This document shows, piece by piece, positions 1 through 10,703 of a stretch of 64,000 bases of DNA; the stretch's first letter is position 1, and each line of letters opens with the position of its first letter. The DNA comes from Cephalotrichum gorgonifer. Its lineage: Eukaryota > Ascomycota > Sordariomycetes > Microascales > Microascaceae. The notes beneath the pieces are model-generated. The model was not told where the DNA came from, made no database searches, and saw only the letters and a list, made by a program, of their open reading frames with translations. Location: the NCBI GenBank assembly GCA_900312665.1, contig ONZQ02000001.1, positions 3,492,875-3,556,874 of the forward strand. The letters are read 5' to 3'. The position numbers and the translations under genes were made by a program.

Positions 1-550
1 TACGTGGCGTACCTCTTCTGGTACTGGGTCTGGGACAGCTGCAACAGCCAGAAGAACCGATTCAGGGCCATGGAGCGCGGAAAGCTGGTCACGCGCATGA
101 CCTTCCCCCAGGTGCCGTGGCAGACGGTACATAACCCCCCGGACGCTCACCAGCGCGAACGGCGACACGCTCTCGTGGACGGTTGGTACGGGCTGGCTCG
201 CAAGATTCACTACACCTCGGATGCCTGGTTTGCCATCTCGTGGGGTCTTATTACCGGGTTTGAGTACGTGATAGCGCCCCATTTCCAGTGTGTGCTGTGC
301 TAGGTTCGGATGTGACTAACGATATGGACAGGAGCCCGTTCCCATGGTTCTACCCCGTGTTCTTCTGCGGCATGATCGCGCACCGCGCCGCCCGCGATAT
401 CCGGCGGTGTCGTATCAAGTACGGGGAGACCTGGACCGAGTACGAGCGTCTCGTGCCGTACCTCTTCATTCCTGTAAGCCCCAACGCCCCTCTCCCGCGC
501 GTCTCCCCCAGGGCCCCTGATGCTGACGAACTGTCTAGTACGTGATCTAG
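1..550 (+). CDS. ERG4: C-24(28) sterol reductase, 3' end only
   Basis: This is the 3' end of a Delta(24(24(1)))-sterol reductase, the endoplasmic-reticulum membrane enzyme of the last step of ergosterol synthesis; the 5' part lies outside the window. Inferred exons are <1-263, 332-473 and 539-550, giving 138 visible residues. The introns (264-331 and 474-538) have GT-AG ends, and the first has a CTAAC branch motif. What shows the identity is the ERG4/ERG24 family tail: the LVDGWYGLARKIHYT segment, then WGLITGFE, SPFPWFYPVFF, the HRAARDIRRCRIKYG segment, and the end VPYLFIPYVI. The final FIPYVI separates it from the C-14 reductase ERG24, whose tail ends differently. It is convergent with the MYND gene downstream. 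Confidence 0.9.
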
Positions 551-1242
551 GAGTCCTCCCCTACCCCCCCCCCCCCCGCCTGAAAGCCATCAGGCACGCG
601 TGCGCCAAGGCAATCCCTTTTTTTTCCTTGTCTTTTAGGGGAGGTTCAATTTCTGTACATTACTTTGGAAGTATACATGGTTTATAATACTGGGTGATGA
701 AATTCTGGGGTTAATAGGGGCAGGATTGTTAAGGGACTGGGCAGGACTCAGATTTGTTTCTGTTCCCTGCCGATCTATGCTCTGGGGTCTATGTCCTAGG
801 GTCAGGTTTTGACGTTATTAGTTTAGGTTTCGCACCAGTGCAGACTCCCTTGGAACTACATAGAGTAATGCAATAATTATCCCCATTTTTTGTGAATACC
901 GTCGATGAGGTCCGGGGATAGATGGCGCAAAATCTAGGAACTACCTACTGGCTGAGTGACGATGCCGCCCTCCTTCATCTCCCTCCCATTGCAATAGTAC
1001 ACATAGCCTGTGTTCCACCCGTTAGAGATTGAGAAACCGGAAGATGAAGCCTCATAAACGGCCTACAGCCCTCCTCCGAGTCTGACCATGCCCCACGCTC
1101 CCAGCTCCCCGTGTTGATCTAATCTAGATGTTCTGTTGTTTGTATAGACGACATCGCTGCTTTTCTACTCAAGCGTCGTCGATAGTACGTACGGCGCTGA
1201 CTATTGTTGCTCGTTCGATCACCGATATCACCCTTTCCTCCT
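551..1242. other. Intergenic, convergent 3' regions
   Basis: This stretch lies between the 3' ends of ERG4 (+) and the MYND gene (-). It holds a C-homopolymer near 566-578 and a T-rich run near 618-626. I see no supported gene; the short open frames here lack recognisable motifs. Confidence 0.6.
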
Positions 1243-1948
1243 TCACTCGTCGTCTCCCGTGGGATAGGCCTCATCAAACTCCTTCAACGCCTTGTAAACC
1301 TTACACTCCCCCTTATGGCCGCCCTCACTCCACCCCTTGACCTGACACTCCTACGTCCGTTCATCAGCATCCCGCATACAAAATCCCTTCCCTCCCGAGT
1401 GGAAACGACGAGCCCTGAGTGGGGTGAGAGTCACTTACCTTCCCGCAATACCTCACCCAGCCACACCCCGTACACTTCCTCGTCCCCTCGCCCCCGCAGC
1501 TCCTACACTCCACCTTATCCCCCTTCATCCCCGCCCCGAGGCGTATGACCCGATCCATCGGCCCCGGTATGCACCTGACCCCGACCTCCTCGCCCTCCTC
1601 GACCCTCACGAATCCCCTCTTCCCCTCCTTCCCCTCCGTCCGCCGGACGCGCTCGGCGATGAGCGTGTACTCCTTCCTCCAGCCCTTCAGCACGACCCCC
1701 TTCTCCTCGAATGCCAGCGCGAACGATGACGAGTCCCGGTCGCGGAGGATGAGCGTCGGCTTCGTGATGGTCATGTTCTCCGCTATCTGGGCCACGAGGA
1801 ACCACCTCCTCTCCGTCCCCGCCGACGCGTCCCCGTCCCCGTCCTGCTTGGTCTCCGTCGGGGCCGCGGCGCCCAGGGAGGCGGCGCTGGGCAGCTCGTC
1901 GAACGAGGGGAACAGGTCCCTGTCCGAGAAGCGGGCGAATAAGCTCAT
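1243..1948 (-). CDS. Small MYND-type zinc-finger protein
   Basis: Two exons (1439-1948 and 1243-1350, read on the minus strand) give a 205-residue protein. The 88-bp intron has a GTAAGT donor. The first 140 residues are not recognised. The C-terminus carries a MYND zinc finger split by the intron: CRSC, then C-x2-C, YCGKEC, and HKGEC across the join. The full set of seven Cys and one His fits the MYND pattern, although the spacing before the final His is slightly long. MYND fingers usually bind proline-rich peptide partners, so a scaffolding or regulatory role is plausible, but no enzyme domain such as SET is present. The start ATG at 1948 is the only suitable in-frame one. The function is unknown. 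Confidence 0.75.
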
Positions 1949-2720
1949 CGTTGGAAGTAGAATGGGGGCGCTAGTCCAGTGAGTTCAAGGGAAAGCAGGC
2001 AGGACGTCAATATGTTTATCCGTACCGAAGCGCGTTTAAAAACAAAACGTAACACTGTAAATGGTTGAAAACAAGGTCTTGTTGATGCTAAAGAGAGATT
2101 GTGACGAATGATGAAACTATGCTTGTTACAAACTTTTGTTTTCTACACTCAACCCTGACTCCGTTTACGACTTTGACTCCAATGACAAGTATCACTTCCA
2201 ATAAAATCAAGACACATATCTGTCCGGTCTAACTTCTAAATTCAATATGTAACGCCATTATGCTGGAATAAACCCTACTGGGTGACTAGCGAGGAGACAT
2301 AATCGTGCTCGACACATACACAGGCCTCACGATACATCTCGGTGCACATGTTTCCCTCTCCTCCACGCCCGACCTGGGTAAGAAAAAATGAAGAAAAAAG
2401 ACCCCTATGGAAGGTGTTATCGAGAGATAAGGCTAGGAAATTAGAAAGAATAAGTGGAAAATATAAAAAAAAAAAAGACAAAGCAAAGTAAAATAAAATC
2501 CGTAAGCGATGCTTCGAGGAGATCCTCGGGGTTACGAAGCCATCCTCGCTGCTCGGCTCCTTCACTCCTTGACGCCATTTGTTCCCTTCCCATCCTCCCA
2601 CCCCCTTCCATGCTCTGCGAACACGAGAAACAAGCAAAAAAATCAACAGGGCAGGTAAGAGTGCCTGATCTTGCGGCTCTACACTAGCCCTATACCATCC
2701 TGAAGAAGAGCAAAGGATAT
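1949..2720. other. Intergenic between MYND gene and GH76 gene
   Basis: This holds the MYND promoter and the GH76 3' region. The 2350-2500 part is A-rich on the plus strand. I see no gene. An open frame running past the GH76 stop (2275-2742, minus) is in another frame and looks like chance. Confidence 0.5.
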
Positions 2721-4502
2721 TCACCTCTCCCAGCTCATCCAACCGAAAGTGCCGGTGGCGGCAGCCAGGATAAGAGCCGTGAGGATACCCGCACCGGCCT
2801 TGTCCCCCGTCGTGATGGGCCGGTGGTCGCGCTCGAGCACGTTCGTGGAGCCGGCGTTGGGATCGCCCTTACTAGTGCCGCCCGTTTCCGCCGTCACCGG
2901 GCCCTTGGACAGGTCCGTCAGGAGCCCCGACACAGCAGCGAGAGCGCTCATCTCCTGGCCCGCCCCGATCTTCCCATCAAACACGCCCGATGACCACGCG
3001 AAGCCGCACTCCCTCCCATTATCGCCGCCCGTGCACTGCTTGACGCAAGCCTCCGTCGAGCTTCGTAGGAGGGGCATGACCTTCTCGGCGATGAAGGGCG
3101 CGACCTGGCTAGACTGAGCTAGCCATCGGTGTACGTAGCCCTTGAAGCTGTACATATCCGTTGTGCACGAGTACTTAGGCTCGCACGACACTTCATAAGC
3201 AACACCGTCATCGCGGAAGAAGACTTCGATGGTCCGGTCGAGTAGGCTGTTGATCCTGTCCTTCCACTTTTGTGATTCAGTCTAGCATGAGTTATCGTCG
3301 TTAGCAAGCGCCCAACTGCGAATGTGTCATGGCCGGGGCGAGTAGATGTCTCGTAGCTGACGAACTCTCGGTCGGCAAGTCCAACGTGTTGCTCTATCGG
3401 CAGGCACATGGATGGTCTGGGTGGGGGAGGGTCAAATACTCACAATATTCCACATGAAAGACGCGCCCTGGATCAAGATAGCAGCATTGTAGGAGAACTG
3501 CGCCTTGTTGATATCGGTACAGTTGTGCCCGATATGTCCACCGTCGTACACGTTCCACTCATCGGTAATGTAGCCAACGCCCTGAATCCAATCCCAAGTT
3601 TCTTCGGCCCAATTGGAGTAGGTATCGTTACCAGTGTACCGTGCTAGTCGCGCACCCATGTTGAAGAAACACCCGTTGGCAATGGCTGTGTTTTGGTCAG
3701 CTATAACAAGAACCTCCTAGTTCCGGGTGGAAGCCGCCACGAGAGAGAGAAAGACAGAAGAGGGTGAGAGGAAGGGATGGACAAACTGTTCTTGTAGTCA
3801 TATCCGTTATTGGACAATGGGATCTGCCACCTCAATCCACCACCACAGGTCTCGTCGTGCCGCTCGGGAGCAGCCTGGGTATTGAACACCGCCTGGGCGA
3901 GGGCCAACCACTGTGGCTGATCGGATGGGGGATTCGGAAAGTTGAGTTCAGCAGCCAGCATCGCAGACATACCCCAGAAGGCCTGGTCGTCGTTTCCCAA
4001 TGACGCTGTGACATTTCGAGGTTGGTAATCCTTGCCCTCGCCGACCTGGAACATCATTGCTTGCATGACGACCTCGTTGTACGTGGAGTCGCCGGTCAAA
4101 AACCAGTAGTCCATGAGGGTCCCCCAGAGGGCTCCTGCCTGCCACCAGTAGTAGTCGCCTGCCGGCGGCGGGCCGGGCAAAATGCCAGGAGTCTGTCCGG
4201 GCTGGTCGCCCGAGTAGAACGCCATAGTATCCGCGGCGAGAAGCGCTGCCGATTTCCGAATGTTGTCTGGGTGGTGGGAAGTCCCGTCAGTAACCCCGGG
4301 CTTCTCTCGCGCAACAAGTATCTGGCTCGAAAAGGAACGAGTAATTCTACGGCGAGAACCAATCCGCTCGAAAATGAGCGGATATTCCGAGGAGAGTGTA
4401 CTCACCATCGGTGTCGATTTTCAGTTGACTGTTCTGAGCATTCACCACTCCGAGGCCAACCAGAAGCGCTGCGCCGAAGCGTCGAACATTGGAGGTCGCC
4501 AT
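2721..4502 (-). CDS. GH76 mannan endo-1,6-alpha-mannosidase (DFG5/DCW1 family)
   Basis: Four exons on the minus strand (4406-4502, 3787-4266, 3444-3685, 2721-3281) give 459 residues, the usual length for this family. Members are GPI-anchored cell-surface enzymes that process alpha-1,6-mannan and help cross-link GPI proteins into the wall. The N-terminus is a signal peptide (hydrophobic stretch at about residues 9-22). The paired catalytic aspartates are seen in the LGNDDQAFW motif. Other family marks are YYWWQAGALWG, the conserved NGYDYKN to TIANGCFF join, and GHNCTDINKAQFSYN. The C-terminus has a hydrophobic tail (ILTALILAAATG) after a Ser/Thr/Gly-rich linker, which suggests a GPI signal; it ends with a short charged tag, which is slightly unusual. 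All three introns restore family-consistent frames. Confidence 0.88.
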
Positions 4503-5844
4503 CGCGGACTTGTCGTCGTGTTCACCCGATCGGTTCTGGTAACGGCGTGTTACGTCGGGTTCGTGAGATGGCCGGAAGAGGCGGACGGTCGGTCGGGTCT
4601 TCGTTCGACGAGCAAGGTAAACCGGCGGCAACGGGGACGGGAACTCGTGTCAAAGTACAAAGTAGCCTCCTCCTTTTCTAGCGGCTATTTTTAAAAGAAC
4701 GACCGTGATGAATCCCGAAAAGCGAGGGAGGCGAAAAAGAGCGGGTGGAAGGCGTTGATCGGAAGGAAAAGCGAATGTCGTGGTTGCAGTGGGCAACTTG
4801 GAAGGTTCGAAGACTCGTAACCGCCCTTCTCCGAAGGTGTGGTTGGCGACGGGGGGCTTAATTTCTAGGCTTTTGATGGTAGGTCGAACAAGCCAAGTGG
4901 AAAGAATGAATGGAGGTGCTTGAATGATGGAAGTGGAAGACTGAAGACTCCAGAAACCCGATGACAAGTACGAGGTACTTGGCATACGAATAAAGCCAAG
5001 AACGAGATTAATAGGGGTGTTTAGGAAATAGACTATAATACCGGACAATGCGCCATCCGTTTCGGCGTAAAATACACAATATGAGACGGCAAAATGTTAG
5101 TGGGCGCCTGTACAGTCCCCGGGGAAAGAATGGGTCATCCGGCTCTTGAACTTGACGGACTTGTACACAGTACCTCATGTCTGACTTTGTCGTATGCTTG
5201 ACCCGATCAACACTAGTGATAACACAGCGGTAGCCAATGAAATCACAGGTATCACGAAGTATAGCGGGGCCAGGAGGTCTCTCCTTTCGCCGCTCAGAGG
5301 GGCTGTGCAGGCTGGGCGCTTTTTCCATACGAGAGCGCCATTTACTTGTACCTTGTACTCTCCTCTGTCCACGTACTTCGGTGGATCCCGTAGCTCACTT
5401 TCCCCTGCATGTCTTTGTCGTATCCGTTGACCCTTGACCCGAACCAGGCATGGCGCCCGTCGATGAAGAGCCACGGGCACTTGGCACTGGCCTGCATTTC
5501 TTGATGCTTCCGTACTCCATGCATCCGCCATGTTTCCTGTTTCCACATCCACAACCAAGGATTCATGCAACCATTTGGCGGACGGGACGATTCACCTTTC
5601 GCCAAGACCGTCGAATTTGAGAAGCACCCATCCTCCCTCCACTATAAAACACCTGTCAGTACACTTTCCGGAGTGTTATTGAAGTCATCTGCGAGCACCT
5701 GCAATCACATGCTAAGGGAGTACGGCCACGTTCCCGGCCCTCTCGGCAGCGACAGACTGACTAGCCACACTGCCACCCAAGAGGATTTTGTAGGCTACAC
5801 TTACTACTCCTTATGCGCATGTCCCCTTCCCTTCCCAAAGTGGT

Positions 5845-5874
5845 GAGGTCGACCTCTCACCTTGACGGTGAGAG
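5845..5874. repeat. Two overlapping palindromes
   Basis: A perfect 12-bp palindrome GAGGTCGACCTC at 5845-5856 overlaps a second stem: CTCTCACC (5854-5861), a 5-base loop, and GGTGAGAG (5867-5874). The two hairpins share bases and cannot form together. No function is known. Confidence 0.6.
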
Positions 5875-6140
5875 ATGGGGGCGGTACAGTCACATCATCA
5901 CCACCGCAGGACGGGACGACCGATACTCTCGTATAGATCTACTACTCCTCGTACTCGTCAGTCCATTCATGACGGAGTAGGCTGTGCAGGCCTCCAGCGA
6001 ATGAACACATACTTGGCATCTCGTACGCGTTCAGGGAAACAAACCAAAAAGTAAACGATGACACTAATACCTCTCTCTCCCCCTGGGTCCTAATCTCATG
6101 CGTCTCAGCTGCGCCGCCTCCTACGCAGCCAGTCCGAGAC

Positions 6141-6407
6141 ATGGCCTCTACCAGTGAATCAGAACAGGACCCTCTATTACCGAGTTGAATCCAAACTGCC
6201 CCGCATTCTCGACTCCGACAAGCTCGAGCGCGAGGGTCTAGCGCACCGGACACGCATCTCCGCCACATACGGCGCTTCAAGCACCGGCCTCAGACCGGGC
6301 GGGCTATCAATGAGTACTACAAAATCTGCGACGTGAACGTCCCGTTGGCTCCCCTGCGGCCAGGTCGAGATGGCGTCCCGAGGCTGACCAGACGTGAGAT
6401 TGCTTGA
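6141..6407 (+). pseudogene. Possible broken small gene with one in-frame stop
   Basis: An ATG in good context at 6141 starts an 88-codon frame that ends at a TGA at 6405-6407 and is interrupted only by TGA at 6186-6188. The first residues (MASTSESEQDPLLP) resemble the acidic dileucine N-terminus of many fungal vacuolar or plasma-membrane proteins. The rest is basic and not recognised. The TGA could come from CGA by a C-to-T change, the kind of change that repeat-induced point mutation makes. It could equally be a chance open frame, or a first exon with an undetected intron. Confidence 0.25.
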
Positions 6408-6623
6408 GGCTTGTGCGAAGAGCTGAGGTGCCTTGCTCTAGGACGCGGTGGTACCGTTAGCGGGTGGGGAGTATGAGCTGGTAGGTCTGGACGAGGGGGT
6501 CGTCGAAGGCACAGGTGAAGAGGGCGATCTTTTCCTAGCCGTCATACGGGGCATCCGTCCCTAGTGGGAGAAAGGCTGCTCTGCCACCGCTCAGCTAGGC
6601 TTGGTTGTAGAACGGTCCTTCAA

Positions 6624-6720
6624 TAGAAGCTCGGTTGATTGCTGAATTAGCTGAAGCGAGTGCCGAGCTAGTCTCTAGGGGCACTCACTTCAGCTAATTC
6701 AGCAATCAACCGGGCTTCTA
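6624..6720. repeat. Long foldback: 41-bp inverted repeat
   Basis: The left arm 6624-6664 and right arm 6680-6720 are reverse complements with two mismatches in 41 bases, around a 15-base spacer (6665-6679) that itself holds two CTAG tetramers. No clear target-site duplication is seen next to the arms, and no open frame lies inside. It could be a small foldback or MITE-like element, a remnant of one, or the source of a hairpin RNA. Confidence 0.85.
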
Positions 6721-7860
6721 AGGCCCTATTCCCTTCAAGACCTCTATACATCTTAGAGGCGGCGAAGTATAAACCAATTACAGTGAAACCGGGATCGAGA
6801 CGACTATCATTTCCTCTACCCTTCGGGATGGTGGGCGTTCACCCCATGTGGGTTGGTAACTAAGGAGCCCCAGACTATTCGAGATAGTCTCGAGCCCCCC
6901 GGGGAAAGCCTGCGCTTCATCCCATTCCATCAATCCAAGGTTGGCAACTAAACTTCGATGACAATCAGGAAAGAGCTGCGTCCGGGGTCGGAGCGGGGCC
7001 AAGAGCGGGTCGGAGCGGGGCTGCCGGAGCCGGAGTTGTGTGGAGCATGGACTACACTGTTGGCGGACACCGGTTCAAGACGGGTGCCAAGATGCGGATG
7101 TGCCCGACATAGGCTTGATCACTGTGATGTCGTGAACTTGTGGTCATTCTGACAACGCGTCGCTTCAGGGCGACTTCTCCTCCATGAGAGGATGAATGGG
7201 CTATCAAATCTTGGGCATCGGCTATGCTTAGAGGAGCTTCAAATTGTAGGCGAGGGTTTAGTCTACAAGTCATCTCACTTCTTGTAAGCCCATCGGGGCT
7301 CCGAGTTTCCTAGTACTCAGAACCCCAAAGGGAACCTCTCCTTTAGGGTGTTTCACGCATAAGAAGCAGTCATAATTTCCACTGGAGGCGTTGCTGTGAG
7401 CTAGATACCTCAGGGGGTCAGGTGACAGATATGGCGTCTTCGGCGCCGAGCTACCAGTACGTACCGTCCCCATACATACCATGCTGTGTCTTCATCAATA
7501 CCGCGAGAGGCAACTCTTTAAGTAGTCCTCTCTCTCGGATGGCTTCACCGCCAACAGCCACCGAGTGAGCTTATATGCAGCGCCCCACCTATCTCTGACG
7601 ATTGATTGGGCTGTTGGAACGGACGGACTGATCGCTTACACGCAATTTCCGCGTACGAGGGTGTAGCTACTTGCTTGTACGGAGTGTTGACTTGGTCACT
7701 TTTTGATCACGCAACCTCAGGATCTCTCAGCTAATGAGCTCCGCGGCCTTACCAACATACGCCCTTATCATCCTTCTATCCCCCCAGCCGGCGCCTTGCT
7801 TCGGTATTAGTATCTGATATTTGGTCGAGAGCTTCTCGCATCTCTGGGTCCGTCTGAACG

Positions 7861-10563
7861 ATGGGCGAATCGGACGGTGTCGGTCTAAAGACTGGCCGGG
7901 AAAGACTCAGCCATGTCATCCAGACAACACCAATCATCGACAACCATGCTCATCCTCTCCTCCTCCGCGGGGCCCTCCCTAAGTACCCCTTCGAGTCGAT
8001 TGTATCCGAGGCGAACGGCGATGCCCTATCCTCGTCCTGGTCCACCCTCTCCCACATGCGGGCCGTGAGGCAGTTGGCCAGTCTTCACGGCTGCCCACCT
8101 ACATGGGAGGATGTTGTCAGCGCGAGTGAGAGCAAGAGGGTAGATGGTACCTACGATGCTTGGATCGGGAGGTGCCTTTCCGGACTCGAGACCATCCTCG
8201 TGGACGACGGGCTAGGAGACGCCAAGGACATGTACTCATTCTCCGACCTATCCTCCTTCACCCGGAGCCCGTGCTGGAGGATCGTTCGCATCGAGAGGGT
8301 CGTGGAGATGGCCGTCGAGCAGCTAGCCGCCGCAGGGACCTGTTCCTTCGACGCCGTCACGGAGCTCTTCGACAAGGTGTTGACAAAAGCCGTGCACGAC
8401 CCTCGCGTCGTCGGCTTCAAGTCGGTCATCTGCTACCGTACGGGGCTGGCTGTCCCTGGCACGGTTAATCGGAGCTCGGCAAGGGCAGAGTTCAACGCCA
8501 GCATTGAGGGCTACCTCCGGGATAGGCGGACCGAGGAAGACGCTAAGCCGTTCCGTCTTGACCAGGTTATCTCGTGCCATTTCTTCGTCAACGAGGCTGC
8601 TTTCCTACTCCACGATGTGGCTACCTCCCTACCACCCGATGCGGCCCGTCCGCCCAAGGTTCTCCAGTTCCACACCGGCCTCGGGGACAACGACCTCTGC
8701 CTATCCAAGGCCTCACCCTCGCATCTGCAAGAGTTCATCCGCGAGTATCCTACTGTCCCTATCGTCCTCCTACACGCTGGGTATCCCTTTATGAGGGAGT
8801 CCGCCTACCTGGCCAACACATATGCAAATGTGTGGGTGGACGTCGGGGAGGTTTTCCCGTGCCTGAGCCGACGGGGACAAGAGACCGTATTCCACGAACT
8901 TCTGGAACTCGCGCCGTGGAGCAAGCTGTTGGCTAGTTCGGACGGGCACTTCTTCCCTGAGACGTACTATCTCGGACAAACCCAGCTTCGGGAGGTTCTA
9001 GAATCGGTAAGGTTCATCCCTTGCTCCCGTGAATTGACATCCGTGTAACCTGTCTGAACGGCTCCTTTCTAGGTTCTTTCCCAATATGTCCAGGACGGGG
9101 ACCTGAGCTGGAAGGAGGCCGAGGACCTCGCGATTGGAGTAATGTACGAGAACTCCAACAAGCTGTACAGGCTGGGCCTCCCAGAGCGCCACCAAAGCCA
9201 AACAGATAAGGCCGAGGACTTCCTTACCCCTCTGCCCAAACCGAGGGAAAACAGAGCACTCCAGATCCTCGAGTCGTACCTCGAAAAGGACAACTCGATT
9301 CAGTATCTGCGAGTCTACTGGAATGACATGACGGGAACAACCCGCACGAAGGCTGCGCACATTGATCATGTTAGGAAATGCCTGCAGACCACGGGTGAAT
9401 TCTCCTTCGGTATCGCCGGGGCAGCTTTCGCCCTCATGCAAAATGACACCATAGCCCCCGGCGGTTCTCCGGTGGGCGAATACAGACTCCACCCCGACTA
9501 CTCCTCGATGACGCTGGGTCCCCGACGAGGTATCCTGACTTCATTCGGGGTGTTTAGGGAGCCCGACCGCACCGTGTCCTCCCTCTGTCCGCGAGCCGCC
9601 CTCCAGGAGGTCCTCGGGCGGGCGAAGTCCCAGGGCCTCGAGTTCCTCGTCGGCTTCGAGCTAGAGCTGGTCCTCATGGAACGCACCGACGCCGGAATCT
9701 TCAGAAATACCCAGAGCGACGGCCATAACTGGTCCTCCTCCCGAGTTGTCGACCGGCCCATCTTTAGCGTCATCGAGAATGCCATGGCGTACCTCCGCAG
9801 CGTCGGCATCCACATCGAGCAGGTCCACGCCGAGAGCGCGCCGGGCCAATTCGAGATCGTCCTGCCGGCCGCGGCTCCCCTAGAGGCTACCGACAGACTC
9901 CTATACGTCCGCGAGGTCGTGGCACAGTACGCCGCCGCTGAGGGCTACAGGATGACGCTTCATCCCAAGCCGTTCCCCCTGGCCGCGGGCAACGCGGCGC
10001 ATATTCACCTGTCCATCACCGGCGACGACGACCCGGCCCTGTACGAGGCGTTCTATGCCGGGATCCTGACGCACCTGCGAGCAATCTGCGCCTTCACGTA
10101 CAGCAACCCGTCGAGCTACGACCGCGTCGCGGATGGCTGCTGGGCCGGTGGCCGGTATGTGGCGTGGGGGACCCAGAACCGCGAGACGCCCCTCCGGAAG
10201 ATCGAGGGGAGCCACTGGGAGCTGAAGTGCGTGGACGGCATCGCAAACCCCTACCTCGCGCTCGCGGCCGTCCTGCGCGTCGGCCTGGACGGGGTGCGGG
10301 AGGAGAGGGCGCTGGAGTGGGGGGACTGTCCGGTGGATCCAGCGTCGTTGACGGAGGAGGAGAGGGCCGCGCTCGGGATCCAGGAGATGCTCCCGGAGAG
10401 TCTGACGGAAGCGCTCGAGGCGCTGGCGGAGGACGAGGTTCTTAGGGAGGGGCTGGGGTCGCGGCTGGTGTCGAGGTATGTGGCGGTGAAGGGGCAGGAG
10501 GTGAACATGCTCGATGCGATGGGAAAGGCGGAAGGGAAACAGTGGTTGCTCGAGAGGTATTAA
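7861..10563 (+). CDS. fluG: FluG-like amidohydrolase / glutamine synthetase fusion
   Basis: Two exons (7861-9006, 9073-10563) joined over a 66-bp intron give 878 residues, close to known FluG proteins. The N-terminal half is an amidohydrolase-2 domain with the metal-binding His pair in IIDNHAHP (residues 29 and 31), the QFHTGLGD and LLHAGYPFMRE segments, the VWVDVGEVFP strand, and LLASSDGHFFPE near its end. The C-terminal half is a glutamine-synthetase type I fold: AESAPGQFEIV, NAAHIHLS, RETPLRKIEGSHWELKC and NPYLALAAVLR. In Aspergillus nidulans FluG is needed for an extracellular signal that starts conidiation; some fusions of this class may act in nitrogen metabolism instead, so orthology is inferred. 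Both halves keep their core motifs, so the fusion looks intact. Confidence 0.9.
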
Positions 10564-10703
10564 GAGCAGAATCCCGTATGCCACGTCGGCATGGGTCGTC
10601 ACTGGGTAATAGTTACATTCTCTCTAGATATTCTCTAGATATTTCTCTTCATAAAAACCGCCCGTTATCCAGACTCACACCCAAGCCTCAGATTCTCCCC
10701 GAA

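Larger units (their letters stand above)
4503..7860. other. Gene-poor accessory stretch
   Basis: This 3.4-kb region separates the divergent GH76 and FluG-like genes, so both promoters must lie here. No intact gene is recognised. It holds overlapping palindromes at 5845-5874, a possible broken gene at 6141-6407, a long foldback at 6624-6720, and a 14-bp direct repeat (GGTCGGAGCGGGGC) around 6984-7022. A frame at 5175-5570 (minus) contains a hydrophobic segment but has no recognised family or codon signal. Confidence 0.5.

Noticed and set aside
1128..1729. Plus-strand open frames of 70-114 codons
   Set aside because: They overlap the minus-strand MYND gene, whose zinc-finger motif and intron frame are convincing; the plus frames are Pro/Ser-rich shadows.
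2275..2742. Possible C-terminal extension of the GH76 protein past its stop, via a GTGAAT donor
   Set aside because: GH76 proteins end with a hydrophobic GPI tail, which is already present; the extension has no family match.
5175..5570. 131-codon minus-strand frame with one hydrophobic segment
   Set aside because: No family motif, no clear promoter or splice structure, and in gene-poor DNA where such frames arise by chance.
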